NCBI RefSeq assembly: GCF_000220705.2
Contig: NZ_CP023202.1
Span: forward strand, 3,968,001 to 4,032,000
Reading direction: 5' to 3'
From: Streptomyces xinghaiensis S187
GTDB lineage: Bacteria; Actinomycetota; Actinomycetes; Streptomycetales; Streptomycetaceae
Length of the DNA stretch: 64,000 nt
The translations under genes and the position numbers were made by a program. Under the pieces are notes generated by a model. It was not told where the DNA came from, made no database searches, and was given only the letters and a program-made list of their open reading frames with translations. This document shows, one piece after another, positions 25,404 to 33,161 of the stretch; the first letter of the stretch is position 1; every line of letters starts with the position of its first letter.

Positions 25404-26849
25404 CTACAGCGCGTTCAGCTGGTCCAGGAACCACCGCTGGGGCGGGAGCGAGGACGCCGCGGCGGCCAGCCGCTTGGTGCGTTCGGCCCGTTCGGCGGTC
25501 CCCATGCCCAGGGCGGTGTCCAGGGCCCGGGCCGTGCCCGACACGTCGTACGGGTTGACCGTCACCGCGTCCTCGCCGAGCTCCTCGTACGCCCCGGCCT
25601 CCCGCGAGAGGACCAGCGCGCAGCCCTCGTCGGAGACGAGCGGGATCTCCTTGGCGACGAGGTTCATGCCGTCCCGGATCGGGTTGACCAGGGCCACGTC
25701 GGCGAGCCGGTACGCGGCCAGGGAGCGGGCGAAGTCGTCCTCGACGTGGAGGATCACCGGCCGCCAGCCGTCCGTGCCGAAGGTCTCGTTGATCTCCTCG
25801 GCGACCCGGGCGACCTCGGCCGTGTAGTCGCGGTAGACGGCCAGATCCTGCCGGGACGGGTAGGCGAACGCGACGTGCACGACGCGCCCGCGCCACTCGG
25901 GGCGGTCCGTCAGCAGTTCGCGGTAGGCGAGCAGGCCGCGGACGATGTTCTTGGACAGCTCGGTCCGGTCGACCCGGACGATCACCTTCCGGCCGGGGCC
26001 GATCTGCTCGCGCAGGGTCGCGAGCCGTTCGTCGACGTCCGGCCGCCGTGAGCGTTCGCGCAGGAAGTCGGCGTCCGCGCCCAGGCCGTGCACCCCGACG
26101 CGGGTGGCCGGCGGTTCGCCGAGGAGGTCGGTGCAGCAGGCGGTGAAGGCGTCGGCCCAGCGCCGGGTGAGGAAGGCCGCGCGGTCGGCGCCGAGGATGC
26201 CGCGCAGCAGCTGCCGCCCGATGTCGTCGGGGAGCAGCCGGAAGTACTCCGGCGGGGCCCAGGGGGTGTGCGAGAAGTGGCCGATCCGCAGGTCGGGACG
26301 GCGTTCGCGGAGCATTCCGGGCACGAGGCAGAGGTGGTAGTCCTGCACGAGGACGGCGGCGCCCTCGGCGGCCTCCTCGGCCAGCGCGTCGGCGAAGGCC
26401 GCGTTGTACGCCTCGTAGGCGGCCCACTGACGGCGGAACTCGGCGTCGAACACCGGCTCGAAGGGCGTCTGGTACAGCATGTGGTGCACGAACCACAGCA
26501 CCGAGTTGGCCACGCCGTTGTACGCGGTGGCGAAGACGTCCGGGTCGATGTCCAGCATCCGTACCGTCTGGCCGCCGGTGTCGGCGGGGTCGAGATGCCC
26601 GCCGGTACGGCGCACGGCCTCGCGGTCGCCGTCGCCGAGGGCCGCGCAGACCCAGACCGCGTCGCCCTCGACCGCCGAGAGCCCCGAGACGAGCCCGCCG
26701 CCACCGCGTTTGGCGACGAGAGCGGGGGCGTTCTCCGCCCCGGACCCGCCGTCACCGCCGTGACCCGGCGGTTCCTGCCCGGCGAGGCTGTACGAGACGG
26801 GGCCGCGGTTGGACGCGACGAGTATGCGGGCTGCCTGCTCAGCGACCAT
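25404..26849 (-). CDS. otsA: Alpha,alpha-trehalose-phosphate synthase (GT20)
   Basis: A 481-residue glycosyltransferase that joins a glucose nucleotide donor to glucose-6-P. Conserved parts are LVASNRGPVSY near residue 15, RGGGGLVSGLSAVEG near 50, VQDYHLCLVPGMLRERRPD near 150 and GHFSHTPWAPPEYFRLLP after it, VDRTELSKNIVRG near 300, and NPIRDGMNLVAKE near 385, which covers donor binding. Full length. TAGGCT ends six bases before ATG 26849 with a TTGAGC about 15 bases further up, and no ribosome site, so a leaderless transcript is likely. Works with OtsB. Confidence 0.93.
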   Translation of the reverse strand: MVAEQAARILVASNRGPVSYSLAGQEPPGHGGDGGSGAENAPALVAKRGGGGLVSGLSAVEGDAVWVCAALGDGDREAVRRTGGHLDPADTGGQTVRMLDIDPDVFATAYNGVANSVLWFVHHMLYQTPFEPVFDAEFRRQWAAYEAYNAAFADALAEEAAEGAAVLVQDYHLCLVPGMLRERRPDLRIGHFSHTPWAPPEYFRLLPDDIGRQLLRGILGADRAAFLTRRWADAFTACCTDLLGEPPATRVGVHGLGADADFLRERSRRPDVDERLATLREQIGPGRKVIVRVDRTELSKNIVRGLLAYRELLTDRPEWRGRVVHVAFAYPSRQDLAVYRDYTAEVARVAEEINETFGTDGWRPVILHVEDDFARSLAAYRLADVALVNPIRDGMNLVAKEIPLVSDEGCALVLSREAGAYEELGEDAVTVNPYDVSGTARALDTALGMGTAERAERTKRLAAAASSLPPQRWFLDQLNAL

Positions 26850-26949
26850 GACGCGAGCCTAGCCCGACCGTGATCCGCTCAAACGTGCGTTTCCGCACCC
26901 CGGCCGAGTCCGGCCGGAAGACGCCGCCCCGGGGACGGGCGGGCCGCAC

Positions 26950-27120
26950 CGGGGCAGGCGGCACCGGCGGCACGGGCACGGGCCGCACCGGGGCGGGCGG
27001 CGGCACGGGTACGGGAACCGGCACGGGCCGTACCGGTACCGGGACCGGCGGCACGGGCACGGGGACCCGCACCGGCGCCCCCGGCACGGCCCGCCGCACC
27101 CGGACCGGCACCGGCCCGGA
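26950..27120. repeat. Low-complexity GGCACGG-type repeat tract
   Basis: Degenerate short repeats built from GGCACGG, GGTACGG and ACCGG units fill the gap between otsA and gpgS. Translated, they give a Gly/Thr/Arg run with no gene-like features. The rest of the gap (26850-27419) contains only the otsA promoter at its left end. Confidence 0.7.
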
Positions 27121-27419
27121 CAGGCCCGCCGGGGCCGGCCGGATCCCGCCTCCCCCGGCACCCCTGCCGTGCCCGGCGCCTCCGGCGGACCGGGACCCCC
27201 GCCCGCCGCCTCCCGCCGGCGCCACAGGGCCCCGCCGCGCCGGGAGCGGTCCGCCGTGGCGGCCGGCCGGGGCGGCGGCCACCGTGGTCACACCGGTGGC
27301 GCGGGCCAGGCCGGAACCCCGCGCACGGCGCCGCCACGGCGCACAGCGCCGCCGCCGGGCGCCGCGGAGCCCGCCGGGCGCGTCCGACGGCCTGCCCGGC
27401 GGACGGCTCCGCGCCGGCC

Positions 27420-28385
27420 TCACGCCGCCCTCCGGCGCTGCCGGGCCGTGTACTCCGGGACGGTGCACATCGGGGGCCGCTCCTCCGTGGTCACCTCGTG
27501 CACGGTGGGGCTGAAGAGCCGGTCCGAGCCGCGGTCGAACTGGGTCAGCACGGGGCGCACGAGGTGGCCGCGCTCCAGCCGCCGCTGGGCGGTGCTGTAG
27601 ATCGTGGCGGCCATCCGCCCGAGCGCCTGGCCGTCCTGGTTGCGGTGGTGCCGGACGCCCACGTCCACCTGGGCGAGCGCCTCCAGCCCGGCGAGTTCCA
27701 GCGTGTCGACGAGCATGCCCAGCTCGACGCCGTAGCCGACGGGGAACGGCAGCCGCTCCAGCAGCGCCCTGCGGGCCGCGTACTCGCCGCCCAGGGGCTG
27801 GACGAAGCCGGCGAGCTGCGGCCAGTGCAGATTGAGCAGCGGGCGGGCCACCAGCTCGGTGACCCGGCCGCCGCGTTCGCCGCCGCCGCTCATCGGGCGG
27901 TCGTACATGGCTTTGACCAGGTGCAGGCCGGGATCGGTCAGCAGCGGCCCGACGATGCCGGAGACGAACCGGCAGTCGAACTCGCGCAGGTCCGCGTCGA
28001 CGAAGCAGACGATCTCCCCCTCGGTCACCAGCAGTGACCGCCACAGCACCTCCCCCTTGCCGGCCGCGACCGGTATCCGGGGCAGGACGGAGTCGCGGTG
28101 CACCACCCGGGCCCCGGCCTCCGCGGCGACCCGGGAGGTGCCGTCGGAGGACCCGGAGTCCATGACGACGAGTTCGTCGACGAGCGGGGTCTCCCCGGAC
28201 ATCAGTTCGCCACGTATCGCCTCGACGATCGCCCCGACCGTGGCCTCCTCGTTGAGGGCGGGGAGAACGACGCTGACCGTCCCGGAGGCTCCGGCCGCCT
28301 GTTTCGCGGCGCGCAGAGCGTCGAGCGGACGTTCGGAGGCGGACCAGGAGTGCCGGTCCAGCCAGAGCTCCACCTCTTCCAGCAC
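27420..28385 (-). CDS. gpgS: Glucosyl-3-phosphoglycerate synthase
   Basis: A 321-residue GT-A fold glycosyltransferase (family 81) that moves glucose from a nucleotide sugar to 3-phosphoglycerate, the first step to glucosylglycerate and, in mycobacteria, methylglucose polysaccharide. The nucleotide-binding start is VSVVLPALNEEATVGAIVEA near residue 35, the metal site is CFVDADLREFD near 130, and GGEYAARRALLERLPFPVGY with GMLVDTLE fits the acceptor region. GGGAG lies eight bases before GTG 28385; the open frame upstream is not needed. It sits head-to-head with metM and near otsA, another consumer of activated glucose. Confidence 0.88.
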   Translation of the reverse strand: MLEEVELWLDRHSWSASERPLDALRAAKQAAGASGTVSVVLPALNEEATVGAIVEAIRGELMSGETPLVDELVVMDSGSSDGTSRVAAEAGARVVHRDSVLPRIPVAAGKGEVLWRSLLVTEGEIVCFVDADLREFDCRFVSGIVGPLLTDPGLHLVKAMYDRPMSGGGERGGRVTELVARPLLNLHWPQLAGFVQPLGGEYAARRALLERLPFPVGYGVELGMLVDTLELAGLEALAQVDVGVRHHRNQDGQALGRMAATIYSTAQRRLERGHLVRPVLTQFDRGSDRLFSPTVHEVTTEERPPMCTVPEYTARQRRRAA

Positions 28386-28479
28386 GTGATCGTCTCCCTG
28401 CCTGTTCGGGGATGCCGCCGCCCAGCAGCGGCCGCATCTCGCGGTTCGGACGCCTGCCTCCACAGTCCGAGCCTTCGGT

Positions 28480-28485
28480 TACAGT
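28480..28485 (+). promoter_or_regulatory. Candidate -10 for the metM riboswitch transcript
   Basis: TACAGT lies about 80 bases before the aptamer and fits the TAnnnT hexamer. A matching -35 is not clear. Confidence 0.3.
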
Positions 28486-28565
28486 CTTGAGCAACACGCG
28501 TGACCACCGCATCTCGGGGGTGGTCGGCGCCCACAAACGCCCGGGCCCCGCCCGGTGCCATACCG

Positions 28566-28717
28566 CTCATCCAGAGGGGCAGAGGGAACGGCCCGTTGAA
28601 GCCCCGGCAACCCTCCCGCCGGTCTCGGTCCTCCGACGCACAGCGTCCGGAGCGAGGCTCCCGGTGGGGAAGGTGCCAATTCCGGCTCGCGGCGAGGTAC
28701 GCCGTGAGGAAGATGAG
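28566..28717 (+). promoter_or_regulatory. SAM-I (S-box) riboswitch controlling metM-metO
   Basis: The core reads CTCATCCAGAGGGGCAGAGG, then GGAACGGCCC, GAAGCCCCGGCAACC and, after a variable stem, GGTGCCAATTCC: the conserved SAM-I aptamer order including kink-turn and pseudoknot region. P1 can form between CTCATC at the 5' end and GATGAG at the 3' end. The 3' P1 strand overlaps a GAGGAG that is the start of the ribosome-binding region of metM, so SAM binding would hide it; control is probably translational. Repression by SAM fits a methionine pathway gene. Confidence 0.92.
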
Positions 28718-28736
28718 GAGAAAGGGCCTCGCCTGC

Positions 28737-30092
28737 ATGGCTGTGCACACCGTTGGACAAACGGACACCACCGAGAACACCGGAAACGCCGAGAACACCG
28801 GCTCCGCTGCCGGGAACCCCGGACACCCCCAGCAGCCCGGCCGGGTCGATCTGGGCCCCGCCGCCGCCCTCTCCTGCCGCGAATGCGGCCACCGCACACC
28901 GCTCGGCCCCGTCTTCGCCTGTGCCGAGTGTTTCGGCCCGCTGGAGGTCGCTTACGAGCTGCCCGCCGGTGACCCGGAGGCGCTGCGCGAGCGGATCGCG
29001 GCGGGACCCGACAACATCTGGCGTTACGCTCCGCTGCTGCCCGTCCCGGCGGACGTCGCGGAGAAGCCCAATCTGAACCCCGGCTTCACCAAGCTGATCA
29101 AGGCCGACCGGCTCGCCCGCGAGCTGGGCGTCACCGGCGGGCTGCACGTCAAGGACGACTCCGGCAACCCCACCCACTCCTTCAAGGACCGGGTGGTGGC
29201 CATCGCCGTCGAGGCCGCGCGCGCCTTCGGCTTCACCACCCTCTCCTGCTCCTCCACCGGCAACCTGGCCGGCGCGGTGGGCGCCGCGGCGGCCCGCTCC
29301 GGCTTCCGCTCCTGCGTCTTCATCCCGCACGACCTGGAGGCCGGCAAGGTCGTCATGGCCGCGGTCTACGGCGGCGACCTGGTCGGCATCGAGGGCACCT
29401 ACGACGACGTGAACCGCTTCTGCTCGGAGCTGATCGGCGACCCGATCGGCGAGGGCTGGGGCTTCGTCAACGTCAACCTCCGGCCGTACTACGGCGAGGG
29501 CTCCAAGACCCTGGCCTACGAGATCTGCGAGCAGCTCGGCTGGCGGCTGCCGGACAACCTCGTCGTCCCCATCGCCTCCGGCTCCCAGCTCACGAAGATC
29601 GACAAGGGGCTGAAGGAGCTGATCGCGCTCGGGCTGGTCGAGGAGAAGCCGTACAAGATCTTCGGCGCGCAGGCCGAGGGCTGCTCCCCGGTGTCCCGCG
29701 CCTTCAAGGACGGGCACGACGTGGTGCGCCCCGTGAAGCCGGACACCATCGCCAAGTCGCTGGCGATCGGCAACCCGGCCGACGGCCCGTACGTCCTGGA
29801 CATCGCCCGCCGCACGGGCGGCGCCGTCGAGGACGTGAACGACGAGCAGATCGTCGACGCCATCAAGCTGCTGGCCCGCACCGAGGGCGTCTTCGCGGAG
29901 ACCGCGGGCGGTGTCACCGTCGGCGTGCTGAAGAAGCTCATCGAGACCGGGCAGCTCGACCCGGCCGGTGAGACCGTCGTGCTCAACACCGGTGACGGCC
30001 TCAAGACCCTGGACGCGGTGGCCCCCACCACCGGTCCCTCCGCCACCATCCGTCCCACCCTCGCATCCTTCCGAGAGGCAGGCCTCGCATGA
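28737..30092 (+). CDS. metM: MetM: homocysteine synthase using O-phosphohomoserine (threonine-synthase-like)
   Basis: A 451-residue PLP enzyme of the threonine synthase fold. A zinc ribbon (C47, C50, C62, C65; SCRECGHRTPLGPVFACAEC) precedes the catalytic domain. The PLP lysine is K150 in NPTHSFKDR, the phosphate loop is SSTGNLAGAVG near 185, and VLNTGDGLKT is near the end. Sequence alone says threonine synthase, but the gene overlaps by four bases a sulfur-carrier gene and is led by a SAM riboswitch. That arrangement is the MetM/MetO system described in Streptomyces, in which thiocarboxylated MetO and O-phosphohomoserine give L-homocysteine. A separate true thrC is expected elsewhere. Start ATG 28737 follows AAAGGG. 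Confidence 0.85.
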   Translation: MAVHTVGQTDTTENTGNAENTGSAAGNPGHPQQPGRVDLGPAAALSCRECGHRTPLGPVFACAECFGPLEVAYELPAGDPEALRERIAAGPDNIWRYAPLLPVPADVAEKPNLNPGFTKLIKADRLARELGVTGGLHVKDDSGNPTHSFKDRVVAIAVEAARAFGFTTLSCSSTGNLAGAVGAAAARSGFRSCVFIPHDLEAGKVVMAAVYGGDLVGIEGTYDDVNRFCSELIGDPIGEGWGFVNVNLRPYYGEGSKTLAYEICEQLGWRLPDNLVVPIASGSQLTKIDKGLKELIALGLVEEKPYKIFGAQAEGCSPVSRAFKDGHDVVRPVKPDTIAKSLAIGNPADGPYVLDIARRTGGAVEDVNDEQIVDAIKLLARTEGVFAETAGGVTVGVLKKLIETGQLDPAGETVVLNTGDGLKTLDAVAPTTGPSATIRPTLASFREAGLA

Positions 30093-30364
30093 GCGTCACC
30101 GTCCGAATCCCGACCATCCTGCGGACCTACACCGGCGGCAAGGCCGAGGTGGAGGCCGAGGGCGCGACGCTCGCCGAGGTGCTCGCGGACCTGGAGAAGA
30201 ACCACCAGGGCATCGGCCCCCGCGTGCTGGACGACGCCGGCAAGCTGCGCCGCTTCGTCAACGTCTACGTCAACGACGACGACGTCCGCTTCGCCGAGGG
30301 CCTGGAGACGGCCACGCCGGACGGCGCGGGCGTCTCGATCATCCCGGCGGTCGCCGGCGGCTGA
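30089..30364 (+). CDS. metO: MetO: sulfur-carrier protein (MoaD/ThiS/CysO type)
   Basis: A 91-residue beta-grasp protein with the C-terminal AVAGG needed for adenylation and thiocarboxylate formation. It resembles mycobacterial CysO closely by eye (VTVRIPTILRTYTGGKAEVE, FVNVYVNDDDVRF, IIPAVAGG). The start ATG overlaps the metM stop (ATGA), so the two are translationally coupled and share the SAM riboswitch. It delivers sulfide to MetM for homocysteine synthesis. The activating E1-like (MoeB/MoeZ) protein is not in the window. Confidence 0.88.
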   Translation: MSVTVRIPTILRTYTGGKAEVEAEGATLAEVLADLEKNHQGIGPRVLDDAGKLRRFVNVYVNDDDVRFAEGLETATPDGAGVSIIPAVAGG

Positions 30365-30425
30365 GCCGCCGCACCGGGGCGGTCCGGAAGCGGATCACCC
30401 GGTGGACCCACCCTGCGTCACCGCG

Positions 30426-30460
30426 ATTGCCCCCTCCGTCAAAGAAGCGGAGGGGGTAAT
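30426..30460 (+). terminator. Terminator hairpin after metM-metO
   Basis: ATTGCCCCCTCCG pairs with CGGAGGGGGTAAT (13 bp with one G-U) around a 9-base loop, 62 bases after the metO stop. It separates the operon from the cold-shock gene. Confidence 0.8.
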
Positions 30461-30665
30461 TCCGCGTCGTTGAGCGCGGTACAGTTGGTTCGATCCCTTT
30501 CCGGCATCCGCCGACCGCAGACGAGAACGCGACAACCTGTGTCCGAAGGACGAGGGCGATTTGTCGCGAAGGTCCGTCGTGCCCGGTCCGCCTTGCCCCG
30601 GATTCTCCGGGAATCCCCCGGAACCCCCCTTCCGGCCGCGGCTGAATTCTCGTCCGATTGACCTG

Positions 30666-30693
30666 TTGCAGAGGGCAGTTGGGCAGATACATT
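30666..30693 (+). promoter_or_regulatory. Candidate promoter of the cold-shock gene
   Basis: TTGCAG and TACATT are separated by 16 bases, which would give a 5' untranslated region of roughly 135 bases. Long leaders are normal for cold-shock mRNAs. The rest of the 30461-30833 gap holds no supported gene. Confidence 0.45.
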
Positions 30694-30833
30694 CGGCCGC
30701 GGTCGACGCGTTCCGGCGCACACTTCCCGGTGGTCCCCCCATGCCGACGGCCAAGGGACCGCTGGGTCGTGAGGTCTGACCCGGGTCCGCGGAGTGCGGT
30801 CCTGCGCAAGGGCCAGTAATAGGGGAGTTAGGA

Positions 30834-31037
30834 ATGGCTCAGGGCACCGTCAAGTGGTTCAACGCGGAGAAGGGATACGGCTTCATCGCGGTCGACGGTG
30901 GTGCGGACGTCTTCGTGCACTACAGCGCGATCCAGATGGACGGCTACCGCACCCTCGAAGAAGGCCAGCGGGTGGAGTTCGAGATCTCGCAGGGCCAGAA
31001 GGGGCCGCAGGCGGACATGGTCCGCGTCGCCGGCTGA
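30834..31037 (+). CDS. Cold-shock protein, CspA family
   Basis: A 67-residue single cold-shock domain, the usual length. The RNA-binding motifs are KWFNAEKGYGFI near residue 8 and DVFVHYSAI near residue 25. It is a nucleic-acid chaperone in the cytosol. GGGGAG lies before the ATG. It has its own presumed promoter with a long leader and a perfect terminator, so it is monocistronic between metMO and groEL2. Confidence 0.95.
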   Translation: MAQGTVKWFNAEKGYGFIAVDGGADVFVHYSAIQMDGYRTLEEGQRVEFEISQGQKGPQADMVRVAG

Positions 31038-31059
31038 GCGCCGACCGGCCACACCTCGG

Positions 31060-31097
31060 AAGGGCCCGCACCCCCGGCGCAGGGGGTGCGGGCCCTT
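31060..31097 (+). terminator. Perfect 16-bp terminator after the cold-shock gene
   Basis: AAGGGCCCGCACCCCC and its exact complement flank a 6-base loop 22 bases after the stop. It ends in TT and isolates the gene from the heat-shock operators that follow. Confidence 0.88.
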
Positions 31098-31187
31098 CGC
31101 CGTGCCCGCGCCCGTCCCCGCCCCCGTCCCGTGCCCGCCCCGGCCCGCGCCGTGAGGGCCGTACGCGCCCGGAGGCTCCGGTGGGCG

Positions 31188-31214
31188 CTTGCACTCGAAG
31201 GGGGAGAGTGCTAA
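31188..31214. promoter_or_regulatory. CIRCE element 1 (HrcA operator)
   Basis: Left arm CTTGCACTC (7 of 9 consensus positions), a 9-base spacer and a perfect right arm GAGTGCTAA. HrcA binds CIRCE (TTAGCACTC-N9-GAGTGCTAA) and represses groE genes until heat stress. It lies about 190 bases before groEL2. Confidence 0.85.
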
Positions 31215-31223
31215 TCATTGGCG

Positions 31224-31250
31224 TTAGCACTCTCCCCCGGAGAGTGACAG
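31224..31250. promoter_or_regulatory. CIRCE element 2 (HrcA operator)
   Basis: A perfect left arm TTAGCACTC, a 9-base spacer and a degenerate right arm GAGTGACAG (6 of 9). It starts exactly nine bases after CIRCE 1, so the two perfect inner arms also face each other across nine bases in inverted order. Confidence 0.8.
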
Positions 31251-31400
31251 AAGGACCGGGTCGGTGAGGCCCGCAGGCCAAGCGGGGCAAGGAACCGCGA
31301 GGCCGGCAGGCCGTCCGTCGCGGGCGCCAGCGCGGTCCGGAGAAATCCTCCCCCAGCCGCAGGCCGGGGGGACCCCGAAGTCCTGGGAGGACCACTTCAC

Positions 31401-33023
31401 ATGGCCAAGACCATCGCGTTCGACGAGGAGGCGCGGCGCGGCCTCGAGCGCGGAATGAACCAGCTCGCCGACGCCGTCAAGGTCACTCTCGGCCCCAAGG
31501 GCCGGAACGTCGTCCTCGAGAAGAAGTGGGGCGCGCCCACGATCACCAACGATGGTGTCTCCATCGCCAAGGAGATCGAGCTCGAGGACCCGTACGAGAA
31601 GATCGGCGCCGAGCTGGTCAAGGAAGTCGCGAAGAAGACCGACGACGTCGCCGGTGACGGCACGACGACCGCGACCGTCCTGGCCCAGGCGCTGGTCCGC
31701 GAGGGCCTCCGCAACGTAGCCGCGGGCGCCAACCCGATGGCTCTCAAGCGCGGCATCGAGAAGGCCGTCGAGGCCGTCTCCGCCGCTCTGCTGGAGCAGG
31801 CGAAGGACGTCGAGACCAAGGAGCAGATCGCCTCCACGGCCTCCATCTCCGCCGGCGACCCCCAGATCGGCGAGCTCATCGCCGAGGCCATGGACAAGGT
31901 CGGCAAGGAAGGCGTCATCACCGTCGAGGAGTCGCAGACCTTCGGGCTGGAGCTGGAGCTCACCGAGGGCATGCGCTTCGACAAGGGCTACATCTCCGCC
32001 TACTTCGCCACCGACATGGAGCGGATGGAGGCGTCGCTCGACGACCCGTACATCCTGATCGTCAACTCCAAGGTCAGCGCGGTCAAGGACCTCCTCCCGC
32101 TGCTGGAGAAGGTCATGCAGTCCGGCAAGCCGCTGCTGATCATCGCCGAGGACGTCGAGGGCGAGGCCCTCTCGACCCTGGTCGTCAACAAGATCCGCGG
32201 CACCTTCAAGTCCGTCGCGGTCAAGGCGCCCGGCTTCGGTGACCGCCGCAAGGCCATGCTCGGCGACATCGCCATCCTCACCGGTGGCACCGTCATCTCC
32301 GAGGAGGTCGGCCTCAAGCTGGAGAACGCCGGTCTGGAGCTGCTGGGCCGCGCCCGCAAGGTCGTCATCACCAAGGACGAGACGACGATCGTCGACGGCG
32401 CCGGCGACAGCGAGCAGGTCCAGGGCCGCGTCAACCAGATCCGGGCCGAGATCGAGAACTCCGACTCGGACTACGACCGCGAGAAGCTCCAGGAGCGCCT
32501 GGCGAAGCTGGCCGGCGGCGTGGCCGTCATCAAGGCCGGTGCCGCCACCGAGGTCGAGCTGAAGGAGCGCAAGCACCGCATCGAGGACGCGGTGCGCAAC
32601 GCCAAGGCCGCCGTCGAGGAGGGCATCGTCGCCGGTGGTGGCGTGGCCCTGCTGCAGACCGTCTCCGTCTTCGAGAAGCTGGACCTCTCGGGTGACGAGG
32701 CCACCGGTGCGCAGGCCGTCAAGCTCGCGCTGGAGGCCCCGCTCAAGCAGATCGCGGTCAACGCCGGTCTCGAGGGCGGCGTCGTGGTCGAGAAGGTGCG
32801 GAACCTGACTCCGGGTCACGGCCTCAACGCCGCGACCGGCGAGTACACCGACCTGATGGCCGAGGGCGTCATCGACCCGGCGAAGGTCACGCGCTCCGCG
32901 CTGCAGAACGCCGCGTCGATCGCCGCGCTGTTCCTCACCACCGAGGCCGTCATCGCCGACAAGCCGGAGAAGGCCGCCGCGGCCGCTCCGGGTGGCATGC
33001 CCGGCGGTGACATGGACTTCTGA
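31401..33023 (+). CDS. groEL2: Chaperonin GroEL2 (Hsp60)
   Basis: A 540-residue chaperonin subunit, full length, forming the double-ring ATP-dependent folding chamber. Visible hallmarks are AKTIAFDEEARRGLERGMNQ at the start, VTLGPKGRNVVL, the ATP site VAGDGTTTATVLAQ near residue 85, GGGVALLQ near 415 and the Gly/Met-rich tail GGMPGGDMDF. No groES lies beside it, so it is the solo paralogue known from Streptomyces, which uses GroES from another locus. GGGAGG precedes the ATG. Control by HrcA through two CIRCE sites is expected. The leader also contains TCCTCCC, able to pair with the ribosome site. Confidence 0.96.
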   Translation: MAKTIAFDEEARRGLERGMNQLADAVKVTLGPKGRNVVLEKKWGAPTITNDGVSIAKEIELEDPYEKIGAELVKEVAKKTDDVAGDGTTTATVLAQALVREGLRNVAAGANPMALKRGIEKAVEAVSAALLEQAKDVETKEQIASTASISAGDPQIGELIAEAMDKVGKEGVITVEESQTFGLELELTEGMRFDKGYISAYFATDMERMEASLDDPYILIVNSKVSAVKDLLPLLEKVMQSGKPLLIIAEDVEGEALSTLVVNKIRGTFKSVAVKAPGFGDRRKAMLGDIAILTGGTVISEEVGLKLENAGLELLGRARKVVITKDETTIVDGAGDSEQVQGRVNQIRAEIENSDSDYDREKLQERLAKLAGGVAVIKAGAATEVELKERKHRIEDAVRNAKAAVEEGIVAGGGVALLQTVSVFEKLDLSGDEATGAQAVKLALEAPLKQIAVNAGLEGGVVVEKVRNLTPGHGLNAATGEYTDLMAEGVIDPAKVTRSALQNAASIAALFLTTEAVIADKPEKAAAAAPGGMPGGDMDF

Positions 33024-33056
33024 TCGGCCCCGGCCGGTCACGTCGATCCTCGTTTC

Positions 33057-33090
33057 GGAGGGCGGCACTCCTCAGGGGGTGCCGCCCTCC
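33057..33090 (+). terminator. Terminator hairpin after groEL2
   Basis: GGAGGGCGGCAC pairs with GTGCCGCCCTCC (12 bp) around a 10-base loop, 34 bases after the groEL2 stop. murQ ends on the opposite strand shortly beyond, so it may serve both. Confidence 0.85.
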
Positions 33091-33161
33091 GGCGTTCCCC
33101 GGCCCGTGCCGCGGGCCGTCCGGCTGCCGGAGCCGGACCGCCGGGGTGCCGGGTTGGCGGC

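Noticed and set aside
26870..27514. Gly/Thr-rich frame that could be read as a structural or PE_PGRS-like protein
   Set aside because: It is translated from degenerate heptamer repeats in an intergenic tract, with no signal peptide, ribosome site or gene-like codon pattern.
28737..30092. Plain threonine synthase (thrC) call
   Set aside because: The fold fits, but the SAM riboswitch and the overlapping sulfur-carrier gene match the MetM/MetO arrangement better; a side threonine synthase activity is not excluded.
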